Source: Phycisphaeraceae bacterium (GTDB lineage Bacteria > Planctomycetota > Phycisphaerae > Phycisphaerales > Phycisphaeraceae). Taken from it: a stretch of 64,000 nucleotides of DNA. Under the pieces are notes generated by a model. The model ran no database searches, was not told where the DNA came from, and was given only the letters and a program-made list of their open reading frames with translations. Below are positions 1 through 7,507 of this stretch, in pieces. The DNA lies in NCBI GenBank assembly GCA_028277745.1, contig JANQFR010000064.1, positions 1 to 64,000 on the forward strand. Reading direction: 5' to 3'. The translations under genes and the position numbers were made by a program. The stretch's first letter is position 1. The number at the start of each line of letters is the position of its first letter.

Positions 1-1
1 T

Positions 2-78
2 CTGCCATCTGCCATCTGCCATCTGCCATCTGCCATCTGCCATCTGCCATCTGCCATCTGCCATCTGCCATCTGCCAT
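2..78. repeat. Tandem heptamer array, 11 copies of CTGCCAT
   Basis: Eleven perfect head-to-tail copies of a 7-bp unit. The same word, with its complement GGCAGAT, forms the arms of the hairpins at 15014-15082 and 53433-53520, so this is probably one arm of such an element whose other arm lies before the window, or an expanded arm. A 7-bp unit without spacers rules out CRISPR. Confidence 0.9.
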
Positions 79-244
79 TCCGACCCCATCGTCCCGAACC
101 AGGGTCCGCTTGAGTTACACCTTCAAGCCCCGCCGACCGCCCGTCCGATGACTTGCGAGCCGCGCGGAGGCGGCCGGTCGTGCTCAAGGACGAGCTCACG
201 CAGTCGCACACGCTCGCCCTCTCGGGCAGGGAAGGTCACACGTC

Positions 245-442
245 ATGAGCAAAGAGCAGATGATCCAGGCGATCCGACAACGCAACCGTTCGGCGTCGAT
301 GGAGTACCTCGTCCGCTTCAACGAGCAGGCCCTGGAGACGTATCTGCAACGGCTGACCCGGGTCATGGGGCATCGCGGCCCCGACAGCCGGTGGGTGCGC
401 CAGACGACCGACCCGTGCGTCTGCACGCGTGTGGCGGTCTGA
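245..442 (+). CDS. Small conserved-looking hypothetical protein (65 aa)
   Basis: A 65-residue protein with no recognised domain. It has a basic, probably helical N-terminal half (motif RQRNRSASMEYLVRFNEQ) followed by a helix and a C-terminal DSRWVR segment. The ATG follows the purine-rich GGGAAGG about 8 bases upstream, which supports the start. Its layout resembles short planctomycete proteins with a helical FDEQAL-like core, but that is from memory and not a firm family assignment. The gene converges on the PilZ/receiver gene with an 18-bp gap. The preceding 166 bases (79-244) show no gene. Confidence 0.6.
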   Translation: MSKEQMIQAIRQRNRSASMEYLVRFNEQALETYLQRLTRVMGHRGPDSRWVRQTTDPCVCTRVAV

Positions 443-460
443 GCGGAGCCGGCGGGCGGG

Positions 461-1636
461 TCACTCCGTCCGGAGCCGGCGGAGGCTGTCGATCAACTCA
501 TCGACATTGGCCTTGAGCACGCCGAATTCCCGGTTTTCAATCTCGAGCGTGTCCAGCACATTGCAGGCCAGGTCCGTGATGGTGTCGAAACCGAAGCCGG
601 CGGCGGACTTGAGCTGCAGGCAACGCCGGGTGAGTTGCGTGTAGTCTTCCAGGCGTATCGACTTGTGCAGGCCCGCGACCTGCTCCCTCGCGCTGGACAC
701 GAACTCGTGGATCAGCGGCTGCATGGACTCGACCCCGGCCTGGGAGCTGACGATCGGCGGGCCGGCGGGCCCGACGGCGAGCATCAGCTGTTGCTCGACG
801 ATCGCTTGAAGCGCCGGTTTTTCGAACGGTTTGGCGACGAACGTGTTGCAGCCGGCCTGAACCATCTGCTGGTGAACCGGGTGGGAATCGTCGCTGGACA
901 TGCCGATGATCGCCCCGTTAAACCCGCTCTCACGCAAGTGAAGCGCCAGCGCGGCGCCGTTGCCCTGCCGGTCGGGGCTGGTGAACCAGTCCACCAGGAC
1001 CAGGTCGATCGGCTCACGCTCGACCAGGTTCAGCGCGTGCTCGCCGCCGATCACCTCGTGCGATCGCAGCCCGATCTCGCTCAACCACAGGCCGTACAGC
1101 TTCCGCTCGATCGGCTGGGGGTCGATCACCAGCCCGGTCGGGTAGTTCTCCACCTCCACCGGCTCGCAGGCCGCGAGGTCGTCGCTGCGTTCGAGGGCGT
1201 GGCGTTGGGCCTGGTCGACGTTCAAGGTCACAAACAGGTCCAGCTCGATCGGCTCGTCGAACCGCACCGAGACCTCGTGCATGATGCCCCCGATATGCCG
1301 GCAACGCAGGACCTGCCCCTCGACCGCGTACGGCTCCCGCTCGAGCGTGGTCAGCATGACCTCGCAGTGCGTGCCCTCGTAGACGTACTGGCCGTGAATG
1401 AACGCCAGGCCCCAGCGCGAGAGGTTGCGGCTGAGCACCCGGTGGGGCACCGACGCTCCGTTGGGCGGGGTCATCGTCACGACCACGTTCTGCGCGTGGT
1501 ACGTCGCCCGGACACTGCGTTTTTCCCGGGCGACCGGGGCGAGGTCGGCCTCCTGGTCGAGGGTTTCGACCAGCCGCCTTTTATCCCGGTCGCTGAGCCG
1601 GACCGTTTCAATCGGCTGATGTTCGGCGTCTCTCAT
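461..1636 (-). CDS. PilZ - receiver - Hpt-like signalling protein
   Basis: A 391-aa protein with three apparent modules: a PilZ-like beta domain (about residues 40-130; c-di-GMP-type RVLSRNLSRWG), a response-regulator receiver domain (about 165-285; phospho-acceptor Asp216 in LVDWF, conserved Lys269 in AKPF), and a four-helix Hpt-like tail (about 305-385). In the tail the usual H-x-L-K-G motif reads L-Q-L-K-S (Leu340 where the phospho-histidine belongs), so it probably cannot relay phosphate and may be a docking domain. The start at MRDAEHQ was preferred over an upstream start because the extra 42 residues are arginine-rich and look untranslated. It is divergent from murE with a 170-bp spacer. 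Confidence 0.8.
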   Translation of the reverse strand: MRDAEHQPIETVRLSDRDKRRLVETLDQEADLAPVAREKRSVRATYHAQNVVVTMTPPNGASVPHRVLSRNLSRWGLAFIHGQYVYEGTHCEVMLTTLEREPYAVEGQVLRCRHIGGIMHEVSVRFDEPIELDLFVTLNVDQAQRHALERSDDLAACEPVEVENYPTGLVIDPQPIERKLYGLWLSEIGLRSHEVIGGEHALNLVEREPIDLVLVDWFTSPDRQGNGAALALHLRESGFNGAIIGMSSDDSHPVHQQMVQAGCNTFVAKPFEKPALQAIVEQQLMLAVGPAGPPIVSSQAGVESMQPLIHEFVSSAREQVAGLHKSIRLEDYTQLTRRCLQLKSAAGFGFDTITDLACNVLDTLEIENREFGVLKANVDELIDSLRRLRTE

Positions 1637-1806
1637 AACAGACGATCGGTGCACTGGATAAATACGATCTGTCCCTCTGCTTATCGTCGGGAACCGGGGG
1701 TGACTTTGACGGATGGGACGCTGAAAGTTTTCCCGCTGCGCCCGGCCTGAAGCCGATAACATCGACGGTGCGGCGGTGGTGTGCGCGGCCGGTCCGGGAA
1801 ATCACT

Positions 1807-3366
1807 ATGCAGCTGGCGAATCTCATTCAGGACACGGGCTTGCAGCTGACCCGCGGCGACGGGGCGGTCGAGCTGGCGGACCTGGTGGACGACTCGCGCC
1901 GGGCGACGCCGGGCTGCGCGTTCATCGCCCGTCCCGGGGTCGGCGGCGACGGCCGGGCCCACTGCGCCGACGCGGTGTCCCGCGGCGCCGTCGCGGTGAT
2001 CGATGTTCATTCGGGCCCCCCGACCCCCTTTTCCGACCTGCCCAAAAGCGTCGCGATCGCGTCGCCCGACCCTGATGTCGTGAACGTCGATCAGTCGCTG
2101 GTCGCCCGTTTGGCGGATCGGTTCTTCGGCTCGCCCTCGACACAACTCGATGTCATCGCGGTGACTGGGACCAATGGCAAAACGACCGTCACCTTCATCG
2201 CCCAGCACCTGCTGACCTGTGCCGGGGTCCGAGCCGGGCTTATCGGAACGGTGTTCACCGACCTGGGCGGCCCCGACCACACCACCCCCTCGGCATTGAC
2301 CACGCCGGGCGCGATCGATGTTCAGCGGATGCTCCGCGCCATGCTCGACCGCGGCTGCCGCGCCGCCGTGCTCGAGGCGTCGTCCCACGCCCTGCACCAG
2401 GGCCGGCTCGACGCCACCGCGGTCAACGCCGCCGTCTTCACCAACCTCACCGGCGACCACCTCGACTACCACGGCGACATGGACGCCTACGCCGACGCCA
2501 AGGCCCTGCTCTTCGAGGGGCTCGGCCCCGACGCCTGGGCGGTGATCAACATCGACGACCCACACTGGCTCCGCATGGCCCCGCCGGAGGGGCGGATCGT
2601 GTACACCACCCTGGACCACCCCGCGACGGACCTGGAGCCCGCGGCGCGTGCGACGATCCATGCGATGACGGCTTCGGGCAGCGAGGTCACTTTTAGCGGG
2701 CCCTGGGGCGAGATGAACCTCACGCTGCCGCTGGTCGGCCGGCACAACGTCAGCAACGCCCTGCAGGCCGCGGCGGCGTCGCACGCGGTGACCGGGTGTG
2801 ACGCCGCAACGTTGCGGCGGGGGCTGGAGACCTGCCCGGCGACGCCCGGCCGGCTGGAGCGGGTCGGCGATCGGGACGACCGGCCGACGGTGCTGGTCGA
2901 TTACGCCCACACCCATGACGCGCTGCTGAACGTGCTCAGCGCGGTCAAGCCCCTGACGGCGGGGCGGCTGATCGTGGTGTTCGGCTGCGGGGGCGACCGC
3001 GACCGCACCAAGCGGCCGAAGATGGCGGCCGCCGCCGAGCAGTGGGGCGATGTGGTCTACGTCACCAGCGACAACCCGCGCACCGAGGACCCCGGGGCGA
3101 TCATCCGCGACGCGACGGCCGGCCTGTCGCGGCCGGACGCGGCGATCGTCGAACCCGACCGCGCCGCGGCCATCGCCCACGCGATCGGCGGCGCGGGCCC
3201 CGACGACACCGTGCTCATCGCCGGCAAGGGGCACGAGGACTACCAGATCCTGCCCGCCGCCGACGGCGGCACGGCCCGGGTCCGTTTTGATGACCGCGAG
3301 CACGCCGCCGCGGCGTTGCAGCAGTGGAGCAAGGAGTCCCACGCCCGATGCGAACCCTCGACATGA
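1807..3366 (+). CDS. murE: UDP-N-acetylmuramoyl-tripeptide synthetase (meso-DAP type)
   Basis: A 519-aa cytoplasmic Mur ligase that adds the third residue to UDP-MurNAc-L-Ala-D-Glu during peptidoglycan precursor synthesis. The ATP-binding P-loop TGTNGKTT lies at about 120-127, the carbamylated-lysine segment YADAKALLF near 232, the central-domain signature LVGRHNVSNAL near 310, and the C-terminal SDNPRTEDP near 421-429. The DNPR motif is the known signature for meso-diaminopimelate selection rather than lysine. The ATG at 1807 was chosen because the upstream extension lacks the family's N-terminal fold. It overlaps murF by 19 bases, so the two are probably co-translated. Confidence 0.96.
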   Translation: MQLANLIQDTGLQLTRGDGAVELADLVDDSRRATPGCAFIARPGVGGDGRAHCADAVSRGAVAVIDVHSGPPTPFSDLPKSVAIASPDPDVVNVDQSLVARLADRFFGSPSTQLDVIAVTGTNGKTTVTFIAQHLLTCAGVRAGLIGTVFTDLGGPDHTTPSALTTPGAIDVQRMLRAMLDRGCRAAVLEASSHALHQGRLDATAVNAAVFTNLTGDHLDYHGDMDAYADAKALLFEGLGPDAWAVINIDDPHWLRMAPPEGRIVYTTLDHPATDLEPAARATIHAMTASGSEVTFSGPWGEMNLTLPLVGRHNVSNALQAAAASHAVTGCDAATLRRGLETCPATPGRLERVGDRDDRPTVLVDYAHTHDALLNVLSAVKPLTAGRLIVVFGCGGDRDRTKRPKMAAAAEQWGDVVYVTSDNPRTEDPGAIIRDATAGLSRPDAAIVEPDRAAAIAHAIGGAGPDDTVLIAGKGHEDYQILPAADGGTARVRFDDREHAAAALQQWSKESHARCEPST

Positions 3367-4904
3367 GCCCGGCCAGCCTCCATGAAACCGCGATGGCGTT
3401 CTGGACGCCCGCCAACCTGTCGCTGATCACCCGCGGCTCGTGGCTCGTCCCGCCGGCCGACCGGGCGTCCCCGGTCGCGCGGCTGTCGACCGACTCGCGC
3501 ACCGTCGAAACCGGCCAGGCGTATCTCGCGCTGCGGGGCGAACGCTTCGACGGCCACGACTTTGTCGGGCCGGCGTTCGAGCGCGGCGCCGCGCTGGCGA
3601 TCGTCGAGCACGAGGCGGAGGCGCCGACGGACGGGGCCGTGCTCCGGGTCGACGACACGCTGGCGGCGCTGCACGCGATCGCCGCGGCCTACCGCGACCT
3701 GCTCGCCGCCGCCGGCTGCACCGTCATCGCCGTTGCCGGCTCCAACGGCAAGACGTCCACCCGCAGTCTCATCCACGGCATCCTCGATGGACGCATGATC
3801 GCCGCCCCCCCCGCCGACCCTTTCGCCGCCGCCCAGGACGCGCCCGGATCCGAGCGGCCCGACCAGTGGCGCATGACCCGGCTCACCGGCACGCAGTCGC
3901 CCAAGAGTTTCAACAACCACATCGGCGTCCCCCTGACGCTGCTCAACGCGTCGGTCGCCGACCGTTTCCTGGTCTGCGAGATCGGCACGAACCACCCCGG
4001 CGAGACCGCGCCGCTTGCCGAGCTGGTCCGGCCGGACGCGGCGGTGATCACCTCGGTCGGCCGGGAGCACCTCGAGTTCTTCCACGACGTCGAGCAGGTC
4101 GCCCAAGAGCACGCCGCCTTGCTGGAGCACGTGCGCCCCGGCGGCGCGATCATCGTCGAGCACGACGCCTGGCAGCGTGTCGAACCGTTCGCCCGACTCC
4201 CCCTGAACCACACGCTGCTGACCTACGGCGACTCGCCGCATGGCGTGGCCCAACTCCTGGACGTGCAAACCGGGCGCGACGGCGTGACGTTCGACGTCCG
4301 CTTCGGCGACGAGCCCGAGCCGCGGCGCGGCCTGAGCCTGCCGCTGCTGGGCCGGCACAACGCGGTCAACGCCCTCGCCGGTGTGTGCCTCGCGCGGTGG
4401 ATCGGCGTCGACCCGATCCAGCTCAACCTCGGGCTGCTCAACGTCGCCGGCGTCGAGGGCCGGCTCGAGCTGCGGCACTTCGGCGAGGAGGTCGACGTGA
4501 TCCACGACGCCTACAACGCCAACCCCGACTCCATGCACCGCGCCCTCGACGTCCTGCGGGACCTGCCCGCGGTGCGGCGCGTCGCGGTCCTCGGCGACAT
4601 GTTCGAGCTGGGCGAGCTGGGGCCCGACGCCCACCGCGAGATCGGCGAGCGCCTGGCCGGGATGAAAGACGAGGTGGGCCTGGCCGTCCTGATCGGCCCG
4701 CTGGCGATGTTCATCGCCCAGCCGCTGGCCAAGGCCTGGCCCGCCGACCGCGTCCACGTGATGGGCGCGTGGTCGGACGAGCTGCCCGACCAGGTCGCTG
4801 CGCTGCTGCGGCCCGCGGACGTTGTCCTGCTCAAGGCCTCGCGCGGCATGGCGCTGGAGCGCGTGATCCCGGCGATCGAGGCGCGGTTCGGGGCAAGGGA
4901 TTGA
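3348..4904 (+). CDS. murF: UDP-N-acetylmuramoyl-tripeptide--D-alanyl-D-alanine ligase
   Basis: A 518-aa Mur ligase that attaches D-Ala-D-Ala to the UDP-MurNAc-tripeptide. It shows the P-loop AGSNGKTS (about 130-137), the SFNNHIGVPLTLL segment, EIGTNHPGE, LLGRHNAVNAL, the IHDAYNANPDSM motif and the C-terminal LKASRGMALE. About 30 residues rich in Pro/Ala/Asp, after the P-loop helix, form an insertion relative to typical MurF. The start at 3348 is set by AAGGAG at 3331-3336, inside the end of murE. It lies between murE and mraY in the usual dcw order, although murD, ftsW and murG do not follow in this window. Confidence 0.95.
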   Translation: MRTLDMSPASLHETAMAFWTPANLSLITRGSWLVPPADRASPVARLSTDSRTVETGQAYLALRGERFDGHDFVGPAFERGAALAIVEHEAEAPTDGAVLRVDDTLAALHAIAAAYRDLLAAAGCTVIAVAGSNGKTSTRSLIHGILDGRMIAAPPADPFAAAQDAPGSERPDQWRMTRLTGTQSPKSFNNHIGVPLTLLNASVADRFLVCEIGTNHPGETAPLAELVRPDAAVITSVGREHLEFFHDVEQVAQEHAALLEHVRPGGAIIVEHDAWQRVEPFARLPLNHTLLTYGDSPHGVAQLLDVQTGRDGVTFDVRFGDEPEPRRGLSLPLLGRHNAVNALAGVCLARWIGVDPIQLNLGLLNVAGVEGRLELRHFGEEVDVIHDAYNANPDSMHRALDVLRDLPAVRRVAVLGDMFELGELGPDAHREIGERLAGMKDEVGLAVLIGPLAMFIAQPLAKAWPADRVHVMGAWSDELPDQVAALLRPADVVLLKASRGMALERVIPAIEARFGARD

Positions 4905-4935
4905 AACCGCAGATGAACGCGGATGAACACAGATC
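4905..4935. repeat. Dispersed AGATGAACGCGGATGAACACAG-type repeat
   Basis: Immediately after murF lies an imperfect 12-bp tandem word (AGATGAACGCGG / ATGAACACAG). Similar strings occur widely in intergenic DNA of unrelated bacteria, as far as I recall. Its function is unknown. Confidence 0.4.
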
Positions 4936-4987
4936 GATCTTGCTTGCGTTATGCTCCCCGCCAACCGTATGCCGTTGTTGTGAATCC

Positions 4988-5053
4988 TTTAGCCCCAGGC
5001 TCCGCCCGGGGGTTGCGGGGATGAATCATCCCCGGGCGGAGCCCGGGGCTAAC
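4988..5053. repeat. GC-rich palindromic element between murF and mraY
   Basis: Inverted arms: TTTAGCCCCAGGCTCCGCCC... on the left and ...GGGCGGAGCCCGGGGCTAA on the right, around a GGGGATGAATCATCCCC core that is itself palindromic. It is one of several REP-like elements in this window whose outer ends read TAGC/GCTA. Confidence 0.85.
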
Positions 5054-5083
5054 GGTGGGCGCTGATCGGCGGTTTCCCCAGCC

Positions 5084-6292
5084 ATGATTTACTTGCTTTA
5101 CGAATCTCTGCGCGAATTCATCCACGGCTCGGGCTGGCTGGGCGGGCTGGGGGTGTTGCGGTGGGTCGAGTTCCGCGCGGTGATGGCGATCATCGTCAGT
5201 TTCGCGATCGTCGTCGGCTTCGGCAAACGCACCATCCGCTGGCTGCTCAAGCAGAAGATCGGCGACAACCCCGAGTTCTATCACACCGACCTCAACCAGC
5301 TCATGAAGCAGAAGGCCAACACGCCCACCATGGGGGGGCTGCTGATCTGCGCCTCGATCTTCGTGACCACGATCCTCGTGGCCGACCTGTCGAGCTTCTA
5401 CGTGGCGATGGCGATGGTCTGTCTGCTCTGGCTGCTGGCGATGGGGGTGGCGGACGACTGGCTCAAGCTGACCAGCGCCCGGCGCAAGCCCGGCTCGCGC
5501 GAGGGGCTCTACACCGGCGAGAAGCTGTTGCTGCAGATCGGCCTGGCGATCGTGCTGGGGCTGTTCATCCACTACCACGGCATGACCAAGCAGACGCTGG
5601 ACGTGGACTCGACCCTCCCCATGTCGGCCGCGCTGAACCTGCCGTTCCTCAAGACGTGGGTCTACCAGGCCGGCGGGTACGTCCCCGCCGAGAACCTGAT
5701 CGTCCTGCCCCGCTGGGTGTTCGTCATGCTGGCGATCCTGGTGATCGTCGGCGCGTCCAACGCGGTGAACCTCACCGACGGGATGGACGGCCTGGCGTCG
5801 GGGACGATGGCGATCGTGGCGTTCGCGTTTGTCGTGCTCGCGGTGATCGCGGGGTACAGCCACCAGACGTTCGTCCTCGCCGAGTACCTGCTCGTGCCGT
5901 ACATCCCCCAGAGCGACGAACTGGCGATCGTCGCGGGGGCGATGGTCGGCGCGTGCCTGGGGTTCCTGTGGTTCAACTGCGCGCCGGCCCAGGTCTTCAT
6001 GGGCGATTCGGGCTCGTTGCCGCTGGGGGGGCTGATCGGTTACATCGCGATCGTCATCCGCCAGGAGTTTTTGCTGCTGGTCATCGGCGGGATCTTCGTG
6101 ATCGAGGCGTTGAGTGTGATCCTGCAGGTCGGCTACTTCAAGATGACCGGGGGCAAGCGGGTCTTCCGCTGCGCGCCGATCCATCACCACTTCCACCTGG
6201 GCGGGTGGACCGAGCAGCAGGTGGTGGTGCGGTTCTGGATCATCACCGCGATGCTCGCCGCCCTGGCGCTGGCGACGATCAAGCTGCGTTAG
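5084..6292 (+). CDS. mraY: Phospho-N-acetylmuramoyl-pentapeptide transferase
   Basis: A 402-aa polytopic inner-membrane enzyme that transfers phospho-MurNAc-pentapeptide to undecaprenyl phosphate to make lipid I. It has about ten hydrophobic segments, the DDWLK motif (residues 124-128), NLTDGMDGLA (229-238), GDSGSLPLGG (307-316, where most homologues have GDTGSLALGG) and the C-terminal histidine cluster APIHHHFHLGGW. The cytoplasmic loop between the third and fourth helices is longer than in Escherichia coli, including a segment with TLDVDSTLPMSAAL. The gap to murF is 179 bp and contains two repeats, so it may have its own promoter. Confidence 0.95.
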   Translation: MIYLLYESLREFIHGSGWLGGLGVLRWVEFRAVMAIIVSFAIVVGFGKRTIRWLLKQKIGDNPEFYHTDLNQLMKQKANTPTMGGLLICASIFVTTILVADLSSFYVAMAMVCLLWLLAMGVADDWLKLTSARRKPGSREGLYTGEKLLLQIGLAIVLGLFIHYHGMTKQTLDVDSTLPMSAALNLPFLKTWVYQAGGYVPAENLIVLPRWVFVMLAILVIVGASNAVNLTDGMDGLASGTMAIVAFAFVVLAVIAGYSHQTFVLAEYLLVPYIPQSDELAIVAGAMVGACLGFLWFNCAPAQVFMGDSGSLPLGGLIGYIAIVIRQEFLLLVIGGIFVIEALSVILQVGYFKMTGGKRVFRCAPIHHHFHLGGWTEQQVVVRFWIITAMLAALALATIKLR

Positions 6293-6295
6293 CTC

Positions 6296-6325
6296 TTAAC
6301 CGGGCCGCTACGCGGCCCCGGTTAG
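6296..6325. repeat. Palindrome after mraY
   Basis: TTAACCGGGCCGC-TACGC-GGCCCCGGTTAG, a near-perfect inverted repeat starting 4 bases after the mraY stop codon. The core GGGCCGCTACGCGGCCCCGG recurs at 24521-24547. It may act as a transcript end or processing site, but no U-tract follows. Confidence 0.85.
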
Positions 6326-6356
6326 TGAGGATCCACTTCTGGTCTTCGCTTTCCTG

Positions 6357-6411
6357 ATTTAGCCCCGCCGCTTGCGGCGGGTGAACGCGGGGCAAGCCCC
6401 GCGGCTAAATG
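6357..6411 (+). repeat. 55-bp palindromic repeat, left copy flanking the AT-rich operon
   Basis: Begins ATTTAGCC and ends GGCTAAAT, with two internal GC-rich hairpins (CCGCTTGCGG and GCGGGGCAAGCCCCGC). A second copy in the same orientation and of the same length is at 8906-8960, with 48 of 55 bases identical by manual alignment. Confidence 0.9.
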
Positions 6412-6435
6412 ACGTCAAGCGATACACGTTCAAGT

Positions 6436-6603
6436 TTATTCCCGATTTTTCACATCGTCGTGCTGAGTCTGCGACTCTTCGAAATCGGGATGATTGCCCG
6501 ACCCTCCCGAGCCTTTCGCACACCCCATGGAGAAGATCATCACAAAACAGGCGGCCAGTGCTGTTAGTGACAAGATCATTTTTTGTAATGACTGTGTTTT
6601 CAA
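6436..6603 (-). CDS. Small predicted lipoprotein (55 aa, TTG start)
   Basis: A 55-aa open frame with a basic start (MKTQSLQK), a hydrophobic stretch (residues 9-26) and a lipobox-like FSMGC with the candidate lipidated Cys at 28, leaving a mature 28-residue acidic, Gly/Ser-containing tail (CAKGSGGSGNHPDFEESQ...). No homologous family is recognised. The start is TTG, set by a perfect AAGGAG 8 bases upstream. It is the third gene of a minus-strand operon, 19 bases after the two-helix membrane protein. The lipobox has Ser-Met at -3/-2, which is not ideal, so it could also be a simple anchored peptide. Confidence 0.7.
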   Translation of the reverse strand: MKTQSLQKMILSLTALAACFVMIFSMGCAKGSGGSGNHPDFEESQTQHDDVKNRE

Positions 6604-6611
6604 AGTAAGAG

Positions 6612-6617
6612 CTCCTT
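6612..6617 (-). promoter_or_regulatory. Shine-Dalgarno AAGGAG for a TTG start
   Basis: AAGGAG on the minus strand, 8 bases before TTG at 6603. It selects the TTG over an in-frame ATG eight codons downstream. Confidence 0.75.
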
Positions 6618-6622
6618 ACGGT

Positions 6623-7492
6623 TCAGTGGGAATCAGCGTTGTGTTCTATCCGCAGGTTTTTGTTTTGGCGGGTTTTCGTTAGTTCCTGGCGGAGTTTGTC
6701 AATCAGTTCTTCATAGGCTTGATGGAGTTGCTGGACCTCCACGTTGATATATCTACGGCTGGATTCATAATCCGGCGTCACCACGTTCGGGGTGTAGTTG
6801 ATCAAGTTAATGGTTCTTCCCGTAATCGCGTCCACATCTTCGCTGACGGGTTTGCTGAAATGAGCGTGAATCCCGGCGGCGGCGGCGTCGATGGGGTTCT
6901 TGACGCTGTAGTTCCATAGCGTTTCGAATTGGTCCCGGGCCTGTTCGTAGCTGAGTTTCGAGATCTTCCCCCAGCGAGGCTCCTCCGAGCCGGGCGGCTT
7001 AACCGGGTTTCGATGATGGGTCAGAAACGCCCGGAGCTGAGCCATCCGGCCGATGTTGAATTGATACCACTCGGCGACCTGCATAAACCGGATCATCGCG
7101 TCGGCTTGTTGGCCGTAGAGCTTGATGTTCATCTCACGCTCTTTGACGAAGTCCACCCCGAAATACCCGAGGAACGGGGTAAAAACGGTCGCGAAGAGGA
7201 TCACGCCTCCGTGGCCGGATAGCCCCTGCTCACCGGTTATCCCGGTCAGTTCGAAGATGACGGACAGCAGCCACGTCACCCCGGCCGCCAGCACTCCGGC
7301 CATGGCCAGCTTGACGGGCCTGAATCGCCAGTACATCCGGGCCCATTGTTTGATCTTCCGTTGCGTACGCCGATACCGCCGAGTGGTGACGAGCGCCGCC
7401 CCTCTCACGCGGCGGCTTCTTAAGAAGTCGTGAAGCGTGGAAGTCCGGATCTGCACCGGACGGTTTTCACTTCTGGTTGAAAACACCGGCAA
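6623..7492 (-). CDS. Two-helix membrane protein of unknown function (289 aa, TTG start)
   Basis: Unrecognised family. It has a strongly basic N-terminal segment (about residues 10-58, many Arg), two hydrophobic helices (about 60-82 and 94-115) joined by a short Gly-rich loop, then a soluble helical domain of about 170 residues that ends in a Lys/Arg/Gln-rich predicted coiled coil (about 245-285). The start is TTG, fixed by GGAGG 6 bases upstream. It lies 15 bases after the peptidase gene and 19 before the small lipoprotein, so the three form one operon. Base composition is AT-richer than its surroundings. With the basic N-terminus inside, the C-terminal domain would also be cytoplasmic. Confidence 0.75.
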   Translation of the reverse strand: MPVFSTRSENRPVQIRTSTLHDFLRSRRVRGAALVTTRRYRRTQRKIKQWARMYWRFRPVKLAMAGVLAAGVTWLLSVIFELTGITGEQGLSGHGGVILFATVFTPFLGYFGVDFVKEREMNIKLYGQQADAMIRFMQVAEWYQFNIGRMAQLRAFLTHHRNPVKPPGSEEPRWGKISKLSYEQARDQFETLWNYSVKNPIDAAAAGIHAHFSKPVSEDVDAITGRTINLINYTPNVVTPDYESSRRYINVEVQQLHQAYEELIDKLRQELTKTRQNKNLRIEHNADSH

Positions 7493-7498
7493 TGTCCG

Positions 7499-7503
7499 CC
7501 TCC
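7499..7503 (-). promoter_or_regulatory. Shine-Dalgarno GGAGG for a TTG start
   Basis: GGAGG lies between the TGA of the peptidase gene and the TTG of the membrane protein, with a 6-base spacer. It is the second TTG start with a strong ribosome site in this operon. Confidence 0.75.
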
Positions 7504-7507
7504 GAGG

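Noticed and set aside
2..78. Tandem repeat considered as a CRISPR array
   Set aside because: Unit of 7 bp without spacers, and no cas genes in the window.
148..516. 122-codon frame overlapping the first small gene
   Set aside because: Arg/Ser/Gly-rich, no ribosome site, and it overlaps the better 65-aa frame at 245-442.
6372..6608. Plus-strand short frames after mraY
   Set aside because: They overlap the palindromic repeat and the better-supported minus-strand lipoprotein gene.
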